DNA of 64,000 nt from Pseudomonas psychrophila HA-4 (GCF_000282975.1 NZ_ALJC01000031.1:1-64000); one strand, 5' to 3'; counted from the first letter of the stretch, positions 24,967 through 34,850 are shown. Notes: generated from the sequence alone by a model not told the origin. Translations and numbers: made by a program.

Positions 24967-25275
24967 AACCGTCAGGACTCCTGGGAACCGTCGAAGAGGT
25001 GAATGGGATCATAAAAATGCCAGACCGCAAACTGTGGACGCCAGTCTTTATTGCGTCAACGCAGGGCGTCTTTATAGCCGATATATATCTACAATAAAAT
25101 CCATTTATCGCATAAAACCCGCTTAGAAGAGACTTTAAAACAGATATAAATCGATATAAAAACCAAGGTTTCTGAGTTCTGGGCCGTTAAACCGCATTTT
25201 CCCGACCGCTCTCACTTGCGCCACACTGAACCGCACCACATGATTTAGGGCCGTCAGGGAATAAGGAATATCCAC
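24967..25275. other. A/T-rich intergenic region between divergent aguA and rmlB
   Basis: These 309 bases hold the promoters of two divergent genes. The centre (about 25060-25170) is notably A/T-rich, with repeated ATATAAAT-like stretches. I see no reading frame or hairpin that stands out. A good ribosome site (AATAAGGAA) precedes rmlB. Confidence 0.6.
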
Positions 25276-26358
25276 ATGCGTATTTTAGTCACCGGCGGTG
25301 CCGGTTTTATTGGTTCAGCGCTGATCCGACACCTGATCAAGAACACCGCGCACGACGTGCTCAACCTCGATAAGTTGACCTACGCTGGCAACCTTGAATC
25401 GCTGCAGAGCATCGCAACAGATACCCGCTACGAATTCGCTCAGGCAGACATTGTCGACCAGGCCGCTGTCAGCGCCATTATCGAGCGCTTCCAGCCGCAG
25501 GCGATCATGCACCTAGCGGCCGAGTCGCACGTTGACCGTTCCATCGACTGCCCGGCGGACTTCATACAGACCAACATCGTCGGCACTTATAGCCTGCTCG
25601 AAGCCGCCCGCGCCTATTGGTCGACGCTGCAAGAACCGGCTAAAAGCGCCTTCCGCTTCCATCACATTTCGACTGACGAAGTGTATGGCGACCTGCACGG
25701 CGTGGATGATCTGTTCACGGAAGCCACACCTTACGCGCCAAGCTCGCCGTACTCGGCCAGTAAAGCGGCGTCTGACCACTTGGTCCGCGCCTGGAACCAC
25801 ACCTACGGCTTGCCGGTGCTGCTGACCAACTGCTCGAACAACTACGGGCCGTTCCACTTCCCGGAAAAACTGATTCCGCTGGTGATCCTCAACGCTCTGG
25901 CTGGCAAACCGCTGCCGGTGTATGGCAATGGTCTGCAAGTGCGTGACTGGCTGTTTGTAGAAGACCACGCCCGTGCCCTGCTTAAAGTCGTGACCGAAGG
26001 CGTGGTCGGCGAGACCTACAACATCGGCGGCCACAACGAGCAGAAAAACATCGACGTGGTTCGTGGCATCTGCGCGCTGCTCGAAGAGTTGGCACCTGAG
26101 CATCCAACTGGTGTCGCGCAGTTTGCTGACCTGATCACCTTTGTTCAGGACCGTCCGGGCCACGACCAGCGCTATGCGATCGACGCTAGCAAAATCGAAC
26201 GTGAACTGGGCTGGGTGCCTGAAGAAACCTTCGAAACCGGCCTGCGCAAAACCGTGCAGTGGTACCTGGACAACCTGGAGTGGTGCAAACGCGTTCAGGA
26301 CGGCAGCTACCAAGGCCAACGCCTAGGTTTCACCGACGCCCGGGACCTGATCGCATGA
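25276..26358 (+). CDS. rmlB: dTDP-glucose 4,6-dehydratase
   Basis: 360 residues, an extended short-chain dehydrogenase. The NAD loop is GGAGFIG (7-13). Catalytic TDE lies at 133-135, Tyr159 and Lys163 are in YSASK, and [12 protein letters not shown] and NCSNNYGP are typical of RmlB. It makes dTDP-4-keto-6-deoxyglucose, the second step to dTDP-rhamnose for lipopolysaccharide and exopolysaccharide. The stop overlaps the rmlD start (ATGA). rmlA and rmlC are absent, although the four genes are often together. Confidence 0.96.
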   Translation: MRILVTGGAGFIGSALIRHLIKNTAHDVLNLDKLTYAGNLESLQSIATDTRYEFAQADIVDQAAVSAIIERFQPQAIMHLAAESHVDRSIDCPADFIQTNIVGTYSLLEAARAYWSTLQEPAKSAFRFHHISTDEVYGDLHGVDDLFTEATPYAPSSPYSASKAASDHLVRAWNHTYGLPVLLTNCSNNYGPFHFPEKLIPLVILNALAGKPLPVYGNGLQVRDWLFVEDHARALLKVVTEGVVGETYNIGGHNEQKNIDVVRGICALLEELAPEHPTGVAQFADLITFVQDRPGHDQRYAIDASKIERELGWVPEETFETGLRKTVQWYLDNLEWCKRVQDGSYQGQRLGFTDARDLIA

Positions 26359-27245
26359 GCCAACCTTCGGCGCCGTTGAAAATCCTGATTAGCGGTAAAA
26401 CCGGCCAAGTGGCCATCGAACTGCAAAAGCATCTTGCTGGGTTAGGCGAGTTGATTGTGCTGGGGCGCGACGCGCTGGACCTGAGCCAGCCCGAACAGAT
26501 CCGCGCTCAAGTACGCGCCCACATGCCTGACTTGATCATTAACGCAGGCGCACACACCGCCGTGGATCTGGCTGAAAGCGAGCCAGACCTGGCATTTGCG
26601 ATCAATGGCACAGCACCGGGAGTGTTGGCCGAAGAAGCGAAAGCGCTCGGCATTCCGCTGATCCATTACTCCACCGACTACGTGTTCGACGGCAGCAAAC
26701 CCGCGCCTTACACCGAAGACGATCAACCCAACCCGCTGGGCGTGTACGGCAAAAGCAAACTGGCGGGCGAGCAAGCCATCGCCGCAGCGGGCGGGCAGTA
26801 TTTGATCCTGCGCACCAGTTGGGTGTACTCCACTCACGGCAAAAACTTCCTGCTGACCATGCAGCGTTTACTGCCGGAGAAAACGGAGTTGCGCGTGGTG
26901 GCTGACCAGATTGGCGCACCCACCTGGGCGGGCACCATCGCGCAAAGCACACGGGCCTTGATCGAACGCTGGCAAGCCGGTGAGGCCGGGGCATGGGGTG
27001 TTTACCACCTGACGGCCCAAGGTGAAACCTCTTGGTTTGGCTTTACCCAAGCCATTGCCGAGCACCTGACAGCCCAAGGCAAGCAATGCGCAACGCTGGA
27101 GCCCATTGCGACCAGCGACTACCCAACGCCAGCGGCCCGCCCGCAAAACTCGCGCCTGGATTGCAGCCGTCTAGCGCGCGAATGGCACGTCAGCCAGCCA
27201 GACTGGCGCGTTGCACTCGATGCATGCGTGGCCGAGCAACGCTGA
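26355..27245 (+). CDS. rmlD: dTDP-4-dehydrorhamnose reductase
   Basis: 296 residues from the ATG at 26355 that overlaps the rmlB stop. It carries out the last NADPH-dependent step to dTDP-L-rhamnose. It has the loop ISGKTGQVA (about 11-19), [10 protein letters not shown], the catalytic YGKSKLAGE (Tyr-x3-Lys), RTSWVYS and a C-terminal [12 protein letters not shown], all typical of RmlD. A REP-like element follows, then the dctB gene. Confidence 0.95.
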   Translation: MSQPSAPLKILISGKTGQVAIELQKHLAGLGELIVLGRDALDLSQPEQIRAQVRAHMPDLIINAGAHTAVDLAESEPDLAFAINGTAPGVLAEEAKALGIPLIHYSTDYVFDGSKPAPYTEDDQPNPLGVYGKSKLAGEQAIAAAGGQYLILRTSWVYSTHGKNFLLTMQRLLPEKTELRVVADQIGAPTWAGTIAQSTRALIERWQAGEAGAWGVYHLTAQGETSWFGFTQAIAEHLTAQGKQCATLEPIATSDYPTPAARPQNSRLDCSRLAREWHVSQPDWRVALDACVAEQR

Positions 27246-27254
27246 AAAGCCCTT

Positions 27255-27341
27255 TGTAGGAGCATCCGGTCGACGCTCGATTGCCTCACGATCTTTTAAT
27301 CGTTAAAAAGCAAAAGATCGCGAGGCAAGCTCGCTTCTACA
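27255..27341. repeat. REP/REPIN-type element, family B
   Basis: Outer arms TGTAGGAGC and GCTTCTACA enclose inner arms GCCTCACGATCTTTT and AAAAGATCGCGAGGC. The motif GTCGACGCTCGATTGCCTC also occurs at 46199-46217, and reverse complemented at 62917-62936. It lies between rmlD and dctB and may weaken read-through. Confidence 0.85.
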
Positions 27342-27369
27342 GCGTTTCAGCGTAGGTATACTGCGCCGT

Positions 27370-29184
27370 ATGATCACGACCCCTTCAGTTCCTCGCAGAC
27401 CCCGCTGGCGCAGCCTGGCCCTACTGGCGCTATGCCTGGCGCCTTTGTTGTGGCCGCTGCAACACTTGGCCGAACGCTATTACCGCAGTGAACTGGCCGG
27501 GCAAAACCGTCAAACCCTCGACCTTTACGTCGCCAACTTGCTGGGCACGCTGCACCGCTATGAGGTGCTGCCGCAAATCCTCGGCGAACTGCCCGCACTG
27601 CGCAATTTGCTGGTCGAGCCGGAAGACCCACAAGCCATCGCAAAAGCCAATCAGTTGCTCGCAGAAATCAGCAGCCAGACCGGCGCTGAAGTCATGTACC
27701 TGATCGACGCCAACGGCAACACAGTGGCGACGTCGAACTGGGATAAATCCGACAGCTTTGTAGGCCGCAACTTCGCTTTTCGTCCGTATTTCAGCGAAGC
27801 GATGGCTGGCAAGCTGGGGCGTTTCTTCGGTCTGGGCACCACGTCCGGCAAGCGCGGTTATTACTTTGCCGCGCCGGTGATCGAAAACGGCAAGACAATG
27901 GGCGTGCTGGTGGTCAAGGTCGACCTTGATCACACCGAACGTCTATGGGGCAACACCCCGGAGCAATTGCTGACAACGGACAACAACGGCGTGGTCATTC
28001 TGACCTCGCGTCCCGATTGGCGCTTCAAAGCCACGCGAGAACTGTCGCCGCAAGAGCGTCAGGATATTTTTGCCATCCTGCCCTACCCGACTCGCGACTT
28101 GCAGCCATTGAACCTCGACATGAATGCCTGGCTGGTGCAAACCCAGATCATCGACGAGACCGGCTGGAGCGTGAACATTCTCGCGCCACGGACCTTGGTC
28201 GATCGTCCCGTACGCACGGTACTGGCCATTGGTGGCGCCACGTTGCTGGTGGTCATGCTGTTGATCAGCTTGATGATGCAGCGCCGTCGTCACTATCTGG
28301 ATCGCATTGCTTTTGAAGCGAAGGCCCGCCGCGAACTCGAAGGCCGTGTGGTCGAGCGCACTAGAGACCTTGAAGGCCTCAACCAGCGCCTGCGCAAGGA
28401 AGTGCTGGAACGCGAACACGCGCAGCAAGAACTGGTACGCGCTCAAGATGACCTGGTGCAAGCGGGCAAACTGTCGGCGCTGGGCACCATGTCGGCCAGC
28501 ATCAGCCACGAACTCAACCAACCGCTGGCGGCTATCCGCAGCTATGCCGAGAACGCCGAAGTGTTGCTTGATCATCAGCGCCTCGATGACGCCCGCGGCA
28601 ATCTCAAATTAATCAACGAACTGACCGGGCGTATGTCCTCGATCATCGCCCACCTACGTGCGTTCGCCCGGCGTGATCGGCACGCCCCGGAAAGTGTTGC
28701 TCTCCAGCCAGCGCTGGACGATGCGCTGGCCTTGCTGGCCAAGCGTCGGCGCAGCATGGAGGTCGAGCTGATCCGCGACCTACCCGCCGCCACGCTGTGG
28801 GTTGAAGCTGGGGAAACACGTTTGCGCCAGGTCTTGGGCAACCTGCTGGCCAACGCCCTTGATGCCCTCACCGAGAAAGGTCCGCCGCGGCGTTTGTGGC
28901 TAAGTGCCCAATCCACAGCTGAGGGCGTCACTGTGTACATTCGCGACAACGGCCCGGGCTTTTGCATGGAAGCCTTGGGCCGCGCCGGTGAGCCGTTTTA
29001 CACCACTAAAACCCGCACTCAGGGGCTGGGCTTGGGGCTGGCCATTTGTGACACGCTGATTCGCGCGTTTGGCGGTGAATTGTTGTTCGCCAACCACAAG
29101 GAAGGCGGTGCCTTAATTACCCTACGACTGCGCGCCGGTGCGCCGGGCGTAAGCCTGCAAGCTAGCGAGGACTCTCGATCATGA
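27370..29184 (+). CDS. dctB: C4-dicarboxylate sensor histidine kinase
   Basis: 604 residues. There are two membrane segments (about 13-30 and 280-300), with a periplasmic dCache-type sensor between them (LIDANGNTVATSNWDKSDSF in part, NFAFRPYF, GLGTTSGKRGYYFAAPV). A coiled-coil linker and a HATPase core follow. The phospho-acceptor is His380 in SISHELNQPLAAIRSYAENA, with N-box NLLANALDAL and GLGLGLAICDTL. It senses succinate, fumarate and malate in the periplasm and phosphorylates DctD. Its stop overlaps the dctD start (ATGA). The transporter gene dctA is not in this window. Confidence 0.94.
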   Translation: MITTPSVPRRPRWRSLALLALCLAPLLWPLQHLAERYYRSELAGQNRQTLDLYVANLLGTLHRYEVLPQILGELPALRNLLVEPEDPQAIAKANQLLAEISSQTGAEVMYLIDANGNTVATSNWDKSDSFVGRNFAFRPYFSEAMAGKLGRFFGLGTTSGKRGYYFAAPVIENGKTMGVLVVKVDLDHTERLWGNTPEQLLTTDNNGVVILTSRPDWRFKATRELSPQERQDIFAILPYPTRDLQPLNLDMNAWLVQTQIIDETGWSVNILAPRTLVDRPVRTVLAIGGATLLVVMLLISLMMQRRRHYLDRIAFEAKARRELEGRVVERTRDLEGLNQRLRKEVLEREHAQQELVRAQDDLVQAGKLSALGTMSASISHELNQPLAAIRSYAENAEVLLDHQRLDDARGNLKLINELTGRMSSIIAHLRAFARRDRHAPESVALQPALDDALALLAKRRRSMEVELIRDLPAATLWVEAGETRLRQVLGNLLANALDALTEKGPPRRLWLSAQSTAEGVTVYIRDNGPGFCMEALGRAGEPFYTTKTRTQGLGLGLAICDTLIRAFGGELLFANHKEGGALITLRLRAGAPGVSLQASEDSRS

Positions 29185-30575
29185 GCCAACCCATTGATCC
29201 GCAGGTTCAGGTCATCTTGATCGATGATGACCCGCACCTGCGTCAGGCGCTCTATCAAACCCTGGATCTGGCCGGGCTTAAGGTCTTGCCGCTGGCCGAA
29301 GCGAGCGGCCTTGCCGAGCGCATTCAGCGTGACTGGGCAGGCGTGGTGGTCAGTGACATTCGCATGCCGGGTATGGATGGCCTTGAGCTGTTGGCTCAAT
29401 TGCACGCCCAAGACCCAGAGCTGCCCGTGTTGCTAATCACCGGCCACGGCGATGTACCGCTGGCCGTGCAAGCCATGCGCGCAGGCGCCTACGACTTTCT
29501 GGAAAAGCCGTTTGCCAGCGACGCGCTGCTCGACAGCGTACGCCGGGCGCTGGCCCTGCGCGCTTTGGTGCTGGATAACCGAAGCCTGCGCCTGGCGCTC
29601 AGTGATCGTCAGCAACTGAGCACCCGCTTGATTGGACACTCCCCGGCCATGCTGCGTCTGCGCGAGCAAATCGGCGCGTTGGCCGCGACCAAAGCCGACG
29701 TACTGATTTTGGGCGAAACCGGCTCTGGCAAAGAAGTGGTTGCACGCGCGCTACATGACCTGTCGAGTCGACGCAGCGGACCGTTTGTGGCGATCAACGC
29801 GGGCGCGCTGGCCGAATCGGTGGTCGAAAGCGAGCTGTTCGGCCATGAACCCGGCGCCTTTACCGGCGCGCAAAAGCGTCGCATCGGCAAATTCGAATTC
29901 GCCAATGGCGGCACGCTGTTCCTCGACGAAATCGAAAGCATGAGCATGGATGTACAGGTCAAACTGCTGCGCATGCTGCAAGAACGGGTGGTTGAGCGTT
30001 TGGGCGGCAATCAGCTAATCCCGCTGGATATTCGGGTTATCGCCGCGACCAAGGAAGACCTGCGCCAGGCAGCCGATCAAGGCCGGTTCCGCGCCGACTT
30101 GTACTACCGACTGAACGTCGCCCCTCTACGTATCGCGCCGTTGCGTGAACGAGGTGAAGACGCCCTGATGCTGTTTCAACACTTCGCCGACGAAGCCAGC
30201 GCCCGCCACGGCCTGACGCCCAACGTATTGCAGCCAGTACAGCGTGCCTTGTTACTGCGTCACAGTTGGCCGGGTAATGTGCGCGAACTGCAAAACGTCG
30301 CAGAACGCTTCGCTTTGGGGTTGGAGTTGTCTCTGGACAATGGCGCGGACGAAAGCGCCCAGCCGTCGGACCTTGAAATCTCGGGCAGCTTGAGCGAGCA
30401 GGTTGAGCACTTTGAAAAGAGCCTGATCGCGGCTGAACTCGAACGCTCGCACAGCTCGATGCGCAGCCTGGCGCAAGCGCTGGGCATACCGCGCAAGACA
30501 CTGCATGACAAATTGCGCAAACACGGGCTGAACTTCGAAAGTGGCAGCCACCCCCACACTGATGAACTTGATTGA
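29181..30575 (+). CDS. dctD: Sigma-54-dependent response regulator for dicarboxylate transport
   Basis: 464 residues of the NtrC type. The receiver has the phospho-Asp at 59 (VVSDIRMPG) and Lys109. The AAA+ domain has Walker A GETGSGKE (178-185) and the sigma-54 contact loop GAFTGA (225-230). The Fis-type helix-turn-helix lies at the C-terminus (MRSLAQALGIPRKTLHDKLRKHG). DctD~P activates RpoN promoters for dicarboxylate uptake. It is coupled to dctB by overlapping codons. Confidence 0.95.
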   Translation: MSQPIDPQVQVILIDDDPHLRQALYQTLDLAGLKVLPLAEASGLAERIQRDWAGVVVSDIRMPGMDGLELLAQLHAQDPELPVLLITGHGDVPLAVQAMRAGAYDFLEKPFASDALLDSVRRALALRALVLDNRSLRLALSDRQQLSTRLIGHSPAMLRLREQIGALAATKADVLILGETGSGKEVVARALHDLSSRRSGPFVAINAGALAESVVESELFGHEPGAFTGAQKRRIGKFEFANGGTLFLDEIESMSMDVQVKLLRMLQERVVERLGGNQLIPLDIRVIAATKEDLRQAADQGRFRADLYYRLNVAPLRIAPLRERGEDALMLFQHFADEASARHGLTPNVLQPVQRALLLRHSWPGNVRELQNVAERFALGLELSLDNGADESAQPSDLEISGSLSEQVEHFEKSLIAAELERSHSSMRSLAQALGIPRKTLHDKLRKHGLNFESGSHPHTDELD

Positions 30576-30595
30576 CCTGAACAGGATGCCCCTGC

Positions 30596-31051
30596 ATGAG
30601 CCGCGACAGCCGTTATCTGGAATCCATCCTTCATCACGACATCCCGCTCACCCGTGAAATGGGTCTTAAGGTGATTGCTTGGCACGACAAGCAGTTGCGT
30701 TTGCAACTGCCGCTCGAAGCCAACATCAACCACAAAAGCACCATGTTTGGCGGCAGCCTGTACTGCGGCGCAGTGCTGGCCGGTTGGGGCTGGCTGCACC
30801 TGAGCCTGCGCGAAGCCGGGATCGAAGACGGCCACATCGTGATTCAGGAAGGCCACATCAGCTACCCGCTGCCCGTGACCCAAGACGCCATTGCCCTGTG
30901 CGATGCCCCATCAGAGGCTGCGTGGAACAAATTTTTGGCCATGTACAAACGCCATGGCCGCGCACGTTTAACCCTTGAAACGCGGATGATCAATGCCGAC
31001 GGCGGGGACGATGCGGTGCGGTTTAGCGGGCAGTATGTGTTGCATCGATAG
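30596..31051 (+). CDS. Hotdog-fold thioesterase of the YiiD C-terminal type
   Basis: 151 residues. NHKSTMFGGSLYCGAVLAGW is the hotdog helix segment seen in the YiiD_C putative thioesterase family, with the HTMFGG-like motif near residues 45-55. It starts 20 bases after dctD, so it may share its transcript, but no link with dicarboxylate uptake is known. The substrate is unknown; an acyl-CoA or acyl-ACP thioester is likely from the fold. Confidence 0.75.
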   Translation: MSRDSRYLESILHHDIPLTREMGLKVIAWHDKQLRLQLPLEANINHKSTMFGGSLYCGAVLAGWGWLHLSLREAGIEDGHIVIQEGHISYPLPVTQDAIALCDAPSEAAWNKFLAMYKRHGRARLTLETRMINADGGDDAVRFSGQYVLHR

Positions 31052-31054
31052 CCC

Positions 31055-31200
31055 AGCCCTCACCCCAACCCTCTCCCGGAGGGAAAGGGCGCTTTACCGA
31101 GGTGTTTTCAGATTCAGCGCAGTCCGTCAGAGTGTAGAAAACCTTCAATATCCCCCAATCAGTCCCCTCTCCCTCAGGGAGAGGGCTAGGGTGAGGGGCT
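31055..31200. repeat. REPIN-type element, family C copy 1
   Basis: The left arm AGCCCTCACCCCAACCCTCT plus CCCGGAGGGA, and the right arm CCCTCTCCCTCAGGGAGAGG plus GCTAGGGTGAGGGG, are inverted copies around a variable middle. A second copy is at 49590-49701. It lies between the thioesterase gene and the end of cysQ. Confidence 0.88.
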
Positions 31201-31208
31201 TTTAACTT

Positions 31209-32033
31209 TTAACCTTGCGCCAACGCCAACAACTGCTCACGCCACGGCGCCTTCGCGGGTAACGCCAAAAAATAGCCATTAAGCAACGATTCACGCGCCG
31301 GGTAGGTAAACGGTTGGCCATTGAGCTGCAACACCACCCCGCCAGCCCCTTCAAGCACACCTTGCGCAGCCGCCGTGTCCCATTGCGAAGTCGGCGCCAG
31401 ACGCGGGTAGCAGTCAGCCGCGCCTTCAGCCAACAAGCAAAACTTCAACGAGCTGCCTATGTTGGCCGTTTCCAACGATCCAACCGCCGCTTCCAGCCCC
31501 GCCAGCAAACGCTCTTGCTCAGGGCTTGAATGTCGACGGCTGGCCACCACGATCAGCGGTTCGCCCGCTGGCGGCTGATCGCGCACATTGATCGGCACGA
31601 TCACGTCCGCATCCGCCCGCCACGCGCCCAAACCTGCGCCACCGTAGTAGCAACGGCCACTGGTGGGCATTGAAACCACGCCGAACACCACGCGACCGTG
31701 TTCAATCAGGGCAATGTTAACGGTGAACTCTTCGCTGCCTGCGATAAATTCCTTGGTGCCATCTAACGGGTCAACCAGCCACCAACGCGCCCAACTTGCA
31801 CGTACGCTTTGTGGGATGTTGGCGTCCTCTTCCGAGAGCACCGGAATGTTCGGGTCCAGCGCCGTCAGGCCGTCAAGCAAGAGGTGGTGCGCGGCAATAT
31901 CGGCCGCCGTGACGGGCGAATCATCGTCCTTGGCAGTCACCGCAACATCCACACGCCAGAACGGCAGAATGGCCTCGCCCGCACGGTGCGCGAGTTCAAT
32001 GACTGGGGCCAGCAAGGGATGCACACGACTCAC
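31209..32033 (-). CDS. cysQ: 3'(2'),5'-bisphosphate nucleotidase
   Basis: 274 residues of the inositol-monophosphatase superfamily. The metal-binding motifs are DDSPVTAAD, the WWLVDPLDGTKEFI loop and SQWDTAAAQGVLEGAGG. It removes the 3' phosphate from PAP formed in sulfate assimilation. It is translated after nudE with a 4-base overlap (ATGA). The nudE-cysQ pairing and the divergent yrfG are typical of Pseudomonas. Confidence 0.93.
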   Translation of the reverse strand: MSRVHPLLAPVIELAHRAGEAILPFWRVDVAVTAKDDDSPVTAADIAAHHLLLDGLTALDPNIPVLSEEDANIPQSVRASWARWWLVDPLDGTKEFIAGSEEFTVNIALIEHGRVVFGVVSMPTSGRCYYGGAGLGAWRADADVIVPINVRDQPPAGEPLIVVASRRHSSPEQERLLAGLEAAVGSLETANIGSSLKFCLLAEGAADCYPRLAPTSQWDTAAAQGVLEGAGGVVLQLNGQPFTYPARESLLNGYFLALPAKAPWREQLLALAQG

Positions 32034-32596
32034 GACTGGAACACCCCGCGCTGGGTCAGCAGATCACGCACCAGGTACAGCGCGGCCAATGCACGGCCTT
32101 CGCTGAACTGTGGGTTTTGCACAAGGTTCGATAAGTCGCGCAAGTTAACCCGATCAACCCGCATGGGTTCCGGCTCATCGCCTTCTAAACGCTCTTCGTA
32201 GAGGTCGGTGGCCAATACCACCTGAATTTTTTGGCTCATGTAACCCGGCGACAACGACAGCTCGGTCAAATGCTCAAGCTGACGGGCGCCGAAGCCCGCT
32301 TCTTCTTTGAGCTCACGCTCAGCGGCAGCCAGCACGTCTTCGCCCGGCTCGATCAGGCCTTTGGGCAATGAGAGTTCATATTCGTCAGTTCCGCCGCAAT
32401 ACTCTTCGACCAAAATGGCGTGCTCGTCGTCGATCATCGCCACGATCATGACCGCGCCGTAACCGTTGCCACGTCCCACCAACCGTTCGTAAGTACGCTC
32501 AACGCCATTGGAAAAGCGCAATTGCACTTCTTCGACCCGAAACAATCGGCTACTGGCAACAATTTCACGGGCAAGAACGGTGGGTTTTTGGCGCAT
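32030..32596 (-). CDS. nudE: ADP compounds hydrolase NudE
   Basis: 188 residues with a perfect Nudix box GX5EX7REUXEEXGU at about 80-102 (GLIEPGED to ELKEEAGF). Flanking residues (VEEYCGGTDEYELSLPKG) are typical of NudE, which cleaves ADP-ribose, NADH and Ap3A. It precedes cysQ in the same operon and diverges from the yrfG-like gene, as in E. coli where nudE and yrfG are neighbours. Confidence 0.93.
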   Translation of the reverse strand: MRQKPTVLAREIVASSRLFRVEEVQLRFSNGVERTYERLVGRGNGYGAVMIVAMIDDEHAILVEEYCGGTDEYELSLPKGLIEPGEDVLAAAERELKEEAGFGARQLEHLTELSLSPGYMSQKIQVVLATDLYEERLEGDEPEPMRVDRVNLRDLSNLVQNPQFSEGRALAALYLVRDLLTQRGVFQS

Positions 32597-32684
32597 AGCG
32601 GCTCCTCAATATGAACGGGTTACTATACCCCGGCTTTTCCGATTGTCTGAGTCGGATGTTTTTCTACTGCGGGGGAAGTTTTGC

Positions 32685-33347
32685 ATGACAGCGTTACCTT
32701 GGCGCGACATTGATACCGTTCTGCTGGACATGGACGGCACGCTGCTCGACTTGCACTACGACAACCACTTTTGGCTGGAGCACCTGCCGCAGCGCTATGC
32801 CGAACTGCATGGCATCAGCCGCGCCATGGCGGATCTGGAGCTGACGCCACTGTTTGAAAACAATGCAGGCCAGTTGAAGTGGTACTGCCTGGACTTCTGG
32901 AGCAGCGAACTGGCTATCCCGGTGCGTGAACTCAAGCTCGAAACTGCACACCTGATTGCCCTGCGCCCCGATGCCGACACCTTTTTAGCGGCGATCAAGC
33001 AGGCTGGCAAGCGGGTGATTCTGATCACCAACGCGCACCGTGATTCGTTATCGCTGAAACTGGAGCGCATCGAACTGGCGCCATATTTTGAGCGCCTGAT
33101 CAGCTCCCACGATTACGGATTCCCCAAGGAAAGCCCGCAGTTTTGGGATGCCTTGCAAGCCGACATTGATTTTGATCCGAGCCGCAGCCTGTTTATCGAC
33201 GACACCTTGCCGATTCTGCGCAGCGCCCGCGCGTTTGGGGTGGGTCACTTGTTGGCCGTTAAACAGCCGGACAGCAAAAAAGGGCCGAAAGACACCGAAG
33301 AGTTTGCGGCACTGAAGGATTATCGCGAGTTGCTGGAAGGACTTTGA
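32685..33347 (+). CDS. yrfG: HAD-family GMP/IMP nucleotidase (YrfG)
   Basis: 220 residues; E. coli YrfG has 222. HAD motif I is LLDMDGTLLDLHYDN, motif II is ILITNAH, the lysine lies in SSHDYGFPKESPQFW, and motif III is LFIDDTLPIL. It removes phosphate from GMP and IMP. The ATG at 32685 follows GGGGGAAG; upstream in-frame ATGs would extend it across the nudE promoter and are rejected. Confidence 0.9.
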   Translation: MTALPWRDIDTVLLDMDGTLLDLHYDNHFWLEHLPQRYAELHGISRAMADLELTPLFENNAGQLKWYCLDFWSSELAIPVRELKLETAHLIALRPDADTFLAAIKQAGKRVILITNAHRDSLSLKLERIELAPYFERLISSHDYGFPKESPQFWDALQADIDFDPSRSLFIDDTLPILRSARAFGVGHLLAVKQPDSKKGPKDTEEFAALKDYRELLEGL

Positions 33348-33361
33348 ACAACACACCTGTC

Positions 33362-33445
33362 GCCGCTGCCGCAGGCTGCGATGGGGGGCAAAGCGCTCCC
33401 CAGATCGAAGGTCCTGCGGCCCTTATCGCAGCCTTCGGCAGCGGC
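33362..33445. repeat. Long palindromic (REPIN-like) element, family D
   Basis: GCCGCTGCCGCAGGCTGCGAT (one mismatch) at 33362-33382 is the inverted copy of 33425-33445. An inner GGGGGCAAAGCGCTCCCC hairpin lies between them. It sits between convergent yrfG and kbp and may end both transcripts. Confidence 0.85.
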
Positions 33446-33455
33446 TACAAAGGGG

Positions 33456-33896
33456 TTACTCAGGAATACGCAGCGTCTGACCTGGGTAGATTTTGTTCAC
33501 ATCCTTGAGCAGCGGTTTGTTGGCTTCAAAGATTTTGTTGTACTGGTTGGCATCGCCATACACCTGCAGCGAAATCGCGCTCAGGGTGTCGCCTTTTTTC
33601 ACCACGACAAAGCGCGAAGCCACAACGGTCGGCCCGGCCACGGTGATCTGGTCGTCAACGCTGGCCACGCCTTCAATGTTGCCAGCCGCCAGAATGATTT
33701 TTTCTTTCTCTTCCTGGGTGGCCACCTCACCGCTGAGGGTAATTTTGTCGCCCTCCACCTCGGCTTTAATATTAGGATTGCCCAAGCCCACGTCCGCTAC
33801 GTGCTTTTTGAGTTCGTCCGAGGCATTGGCATTACCCGGTGTAAACAGGTGGGCTAGTTTTTCACCTGCTTCTTTCACAAAGCTTAAAAGGCTCAT
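33456..33896 (-). CDS. kbp: Potassium-binding protein Kbp (BON plus LysM)
   Basis: 146 residues. A BON domain lies at about 25-88 (VADVGLGNPNIKAEVEGDKI, LSGEVATQEEKEKI) and a LysM domain at about 95-145 (VVKKGDTLSAISLQVYGDAN, IYPGQTLRIPE). It matches E. coli YgaU/Kbp in length and order. Kbp is a cytoplasmic K+ sensor induced by osmotic stress. There is no signal peptide. It is a single gene divergent from the LysR-type regulator. Confidence 0.92.
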   Translation of the reverse strand: MSLLSFVKEAGEKLAHLFTPGNANASDELKKHVADVGLGNPNIKAEVEGDKITLSGEVATQEEKEKIILAAGNIEGVASVDDQITVAGPTVVASRFVVVKKGDTLSAISLQVYGDANQYNKIFEANKPLLKDVNKIYPGQTLRIPE

Positions 33897-33962
33897 CAGT
33901 CACGCTCCTAAGGGTTGAAATATCCAGAGACCTAAGCGTAGACCAACATTCGCGGAGCAACG

Positions 33963-34850
33963 ATGGACATCAAGCAACTGAAATTCCTCATTGCCCTCGA
34001 TGAAACCCGGCATTTCGGTCAGGCCGCTGCCCGTTGCCATATCACTCAGCCCACCTTGTCGATGCGCTTGCGCAGCCTTGAGCAGGAACTCGACCTGCAA
34101 CTGGTCAATCGCGGGCAGCGCTTTGAAAGCTTTACCGCCCCCGGCGAGCGCGTGCTGGCCTGGGCCCGTACGGTGCTGGCCGCCTACGATGGCTTGCAAG
34201 CCGAAGCCGCCGCCTGGCGCGGCAATTTGATCGGCACGTTGCGTATGGGCGTGGTGCCGCTGTCGAGCTTCGATCCGCTGCCTTTATTGCAACGCCTGCA
34301 TCAGGACCACCCTGAATTGCGCTTTGAGTTATCTGCACTCAGTTCCGAGCAGATCCTTGAACAACTGGCCAGCAACCAGTTGGACGTGGGGGTGTCGTAT
34401 CTGGACCGCCTAGACCATGAGCGCTTCGACTCCCAAGCGCTGGGTGAAACCCGCATGGGGCTGCTTTACGACCAACGGCACTTCAACTTTGGTGAACAAC
34501 CCTTAAGTTGGGAGGCATTGATTGAGCTGCCACTGGGCCTGCTCAGCGGCGGCATGCACTTTCGTCAGTCCATCGATCACAATTTCCACAGCCGAGGTCT
34601 TACACCGCATCCTTTGTTACAAACTGATGCCGTTCATCAACTTCTACAAGCGGTACACGGCGGCTTTTGCTGTGCGGTGATGCCCCTTGAGGGCGGGCTG
34701 CAAGCACTCACAGACGACTTGCGCCTGCACCCCATCGAAGACGCTAAAACCTTGGCGCGACTGGGTTTGATCATGCGCCGCGAAGCGCCGCGCTCGGCAT
34801 TGGCTGAGGCCTGTTTTGCGCTGTACCAAAAATCACTCAACCCTTCGTGA
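33963..34850 (+). CDS. LysR-family transcriptional regulator next to fdhD
   Basis: 295 residues. The N-terminal helix-turn-helix (about 1-60) contains FLIALDETRHFGQAAARCHI and TQPTLSMRLRSLEQEL. A LysR substrate domain follows (about 90-290). It lies 94 bases ahead of fdhD and a YdeP-type oxidoreductase on the same strand, so it probably controls them. It shows overall resemblance to OxyR-like and CynR-like members, but I see no OxyR redox cysteine pair (only Cys near residues 239-240, CCAV). The effector is unknown. Confidence 0.88.
   Translation: MDIKQLKFLIALDETRHFGQAAARCHITQPTLSMRLRSLEQELDLQLVNRGQRFESFTAPGERVLAWARTVLAAYDGLQAEAAAWRGNLIGTLRMGVVPLSSFDPLPLLQRLHQDHPELRFELSALSSEQILEQLASNQLDVGVSYLDRLDHERFDSQALGETRMGLLYDQRHFNFGEQPLSWEALIELPLGLLSGGMHFRQSIDHNFHSRGLTPHPLLQTDAVHQLLQAVHGGFCCAVMPLEGGLQALTDDLRLHPIEDAKTLARLGLIMRREAPRSALAEACFALYQKSLNPS

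Noticed and set aside
23953..25002. Long plus-strand frame (349 codons) opposite agmatine deiminase
   Set aside because: The minus-strand frame has every agmatine deiminase motif; the plus frame has no domain and comes from GC-rich third-position bias.
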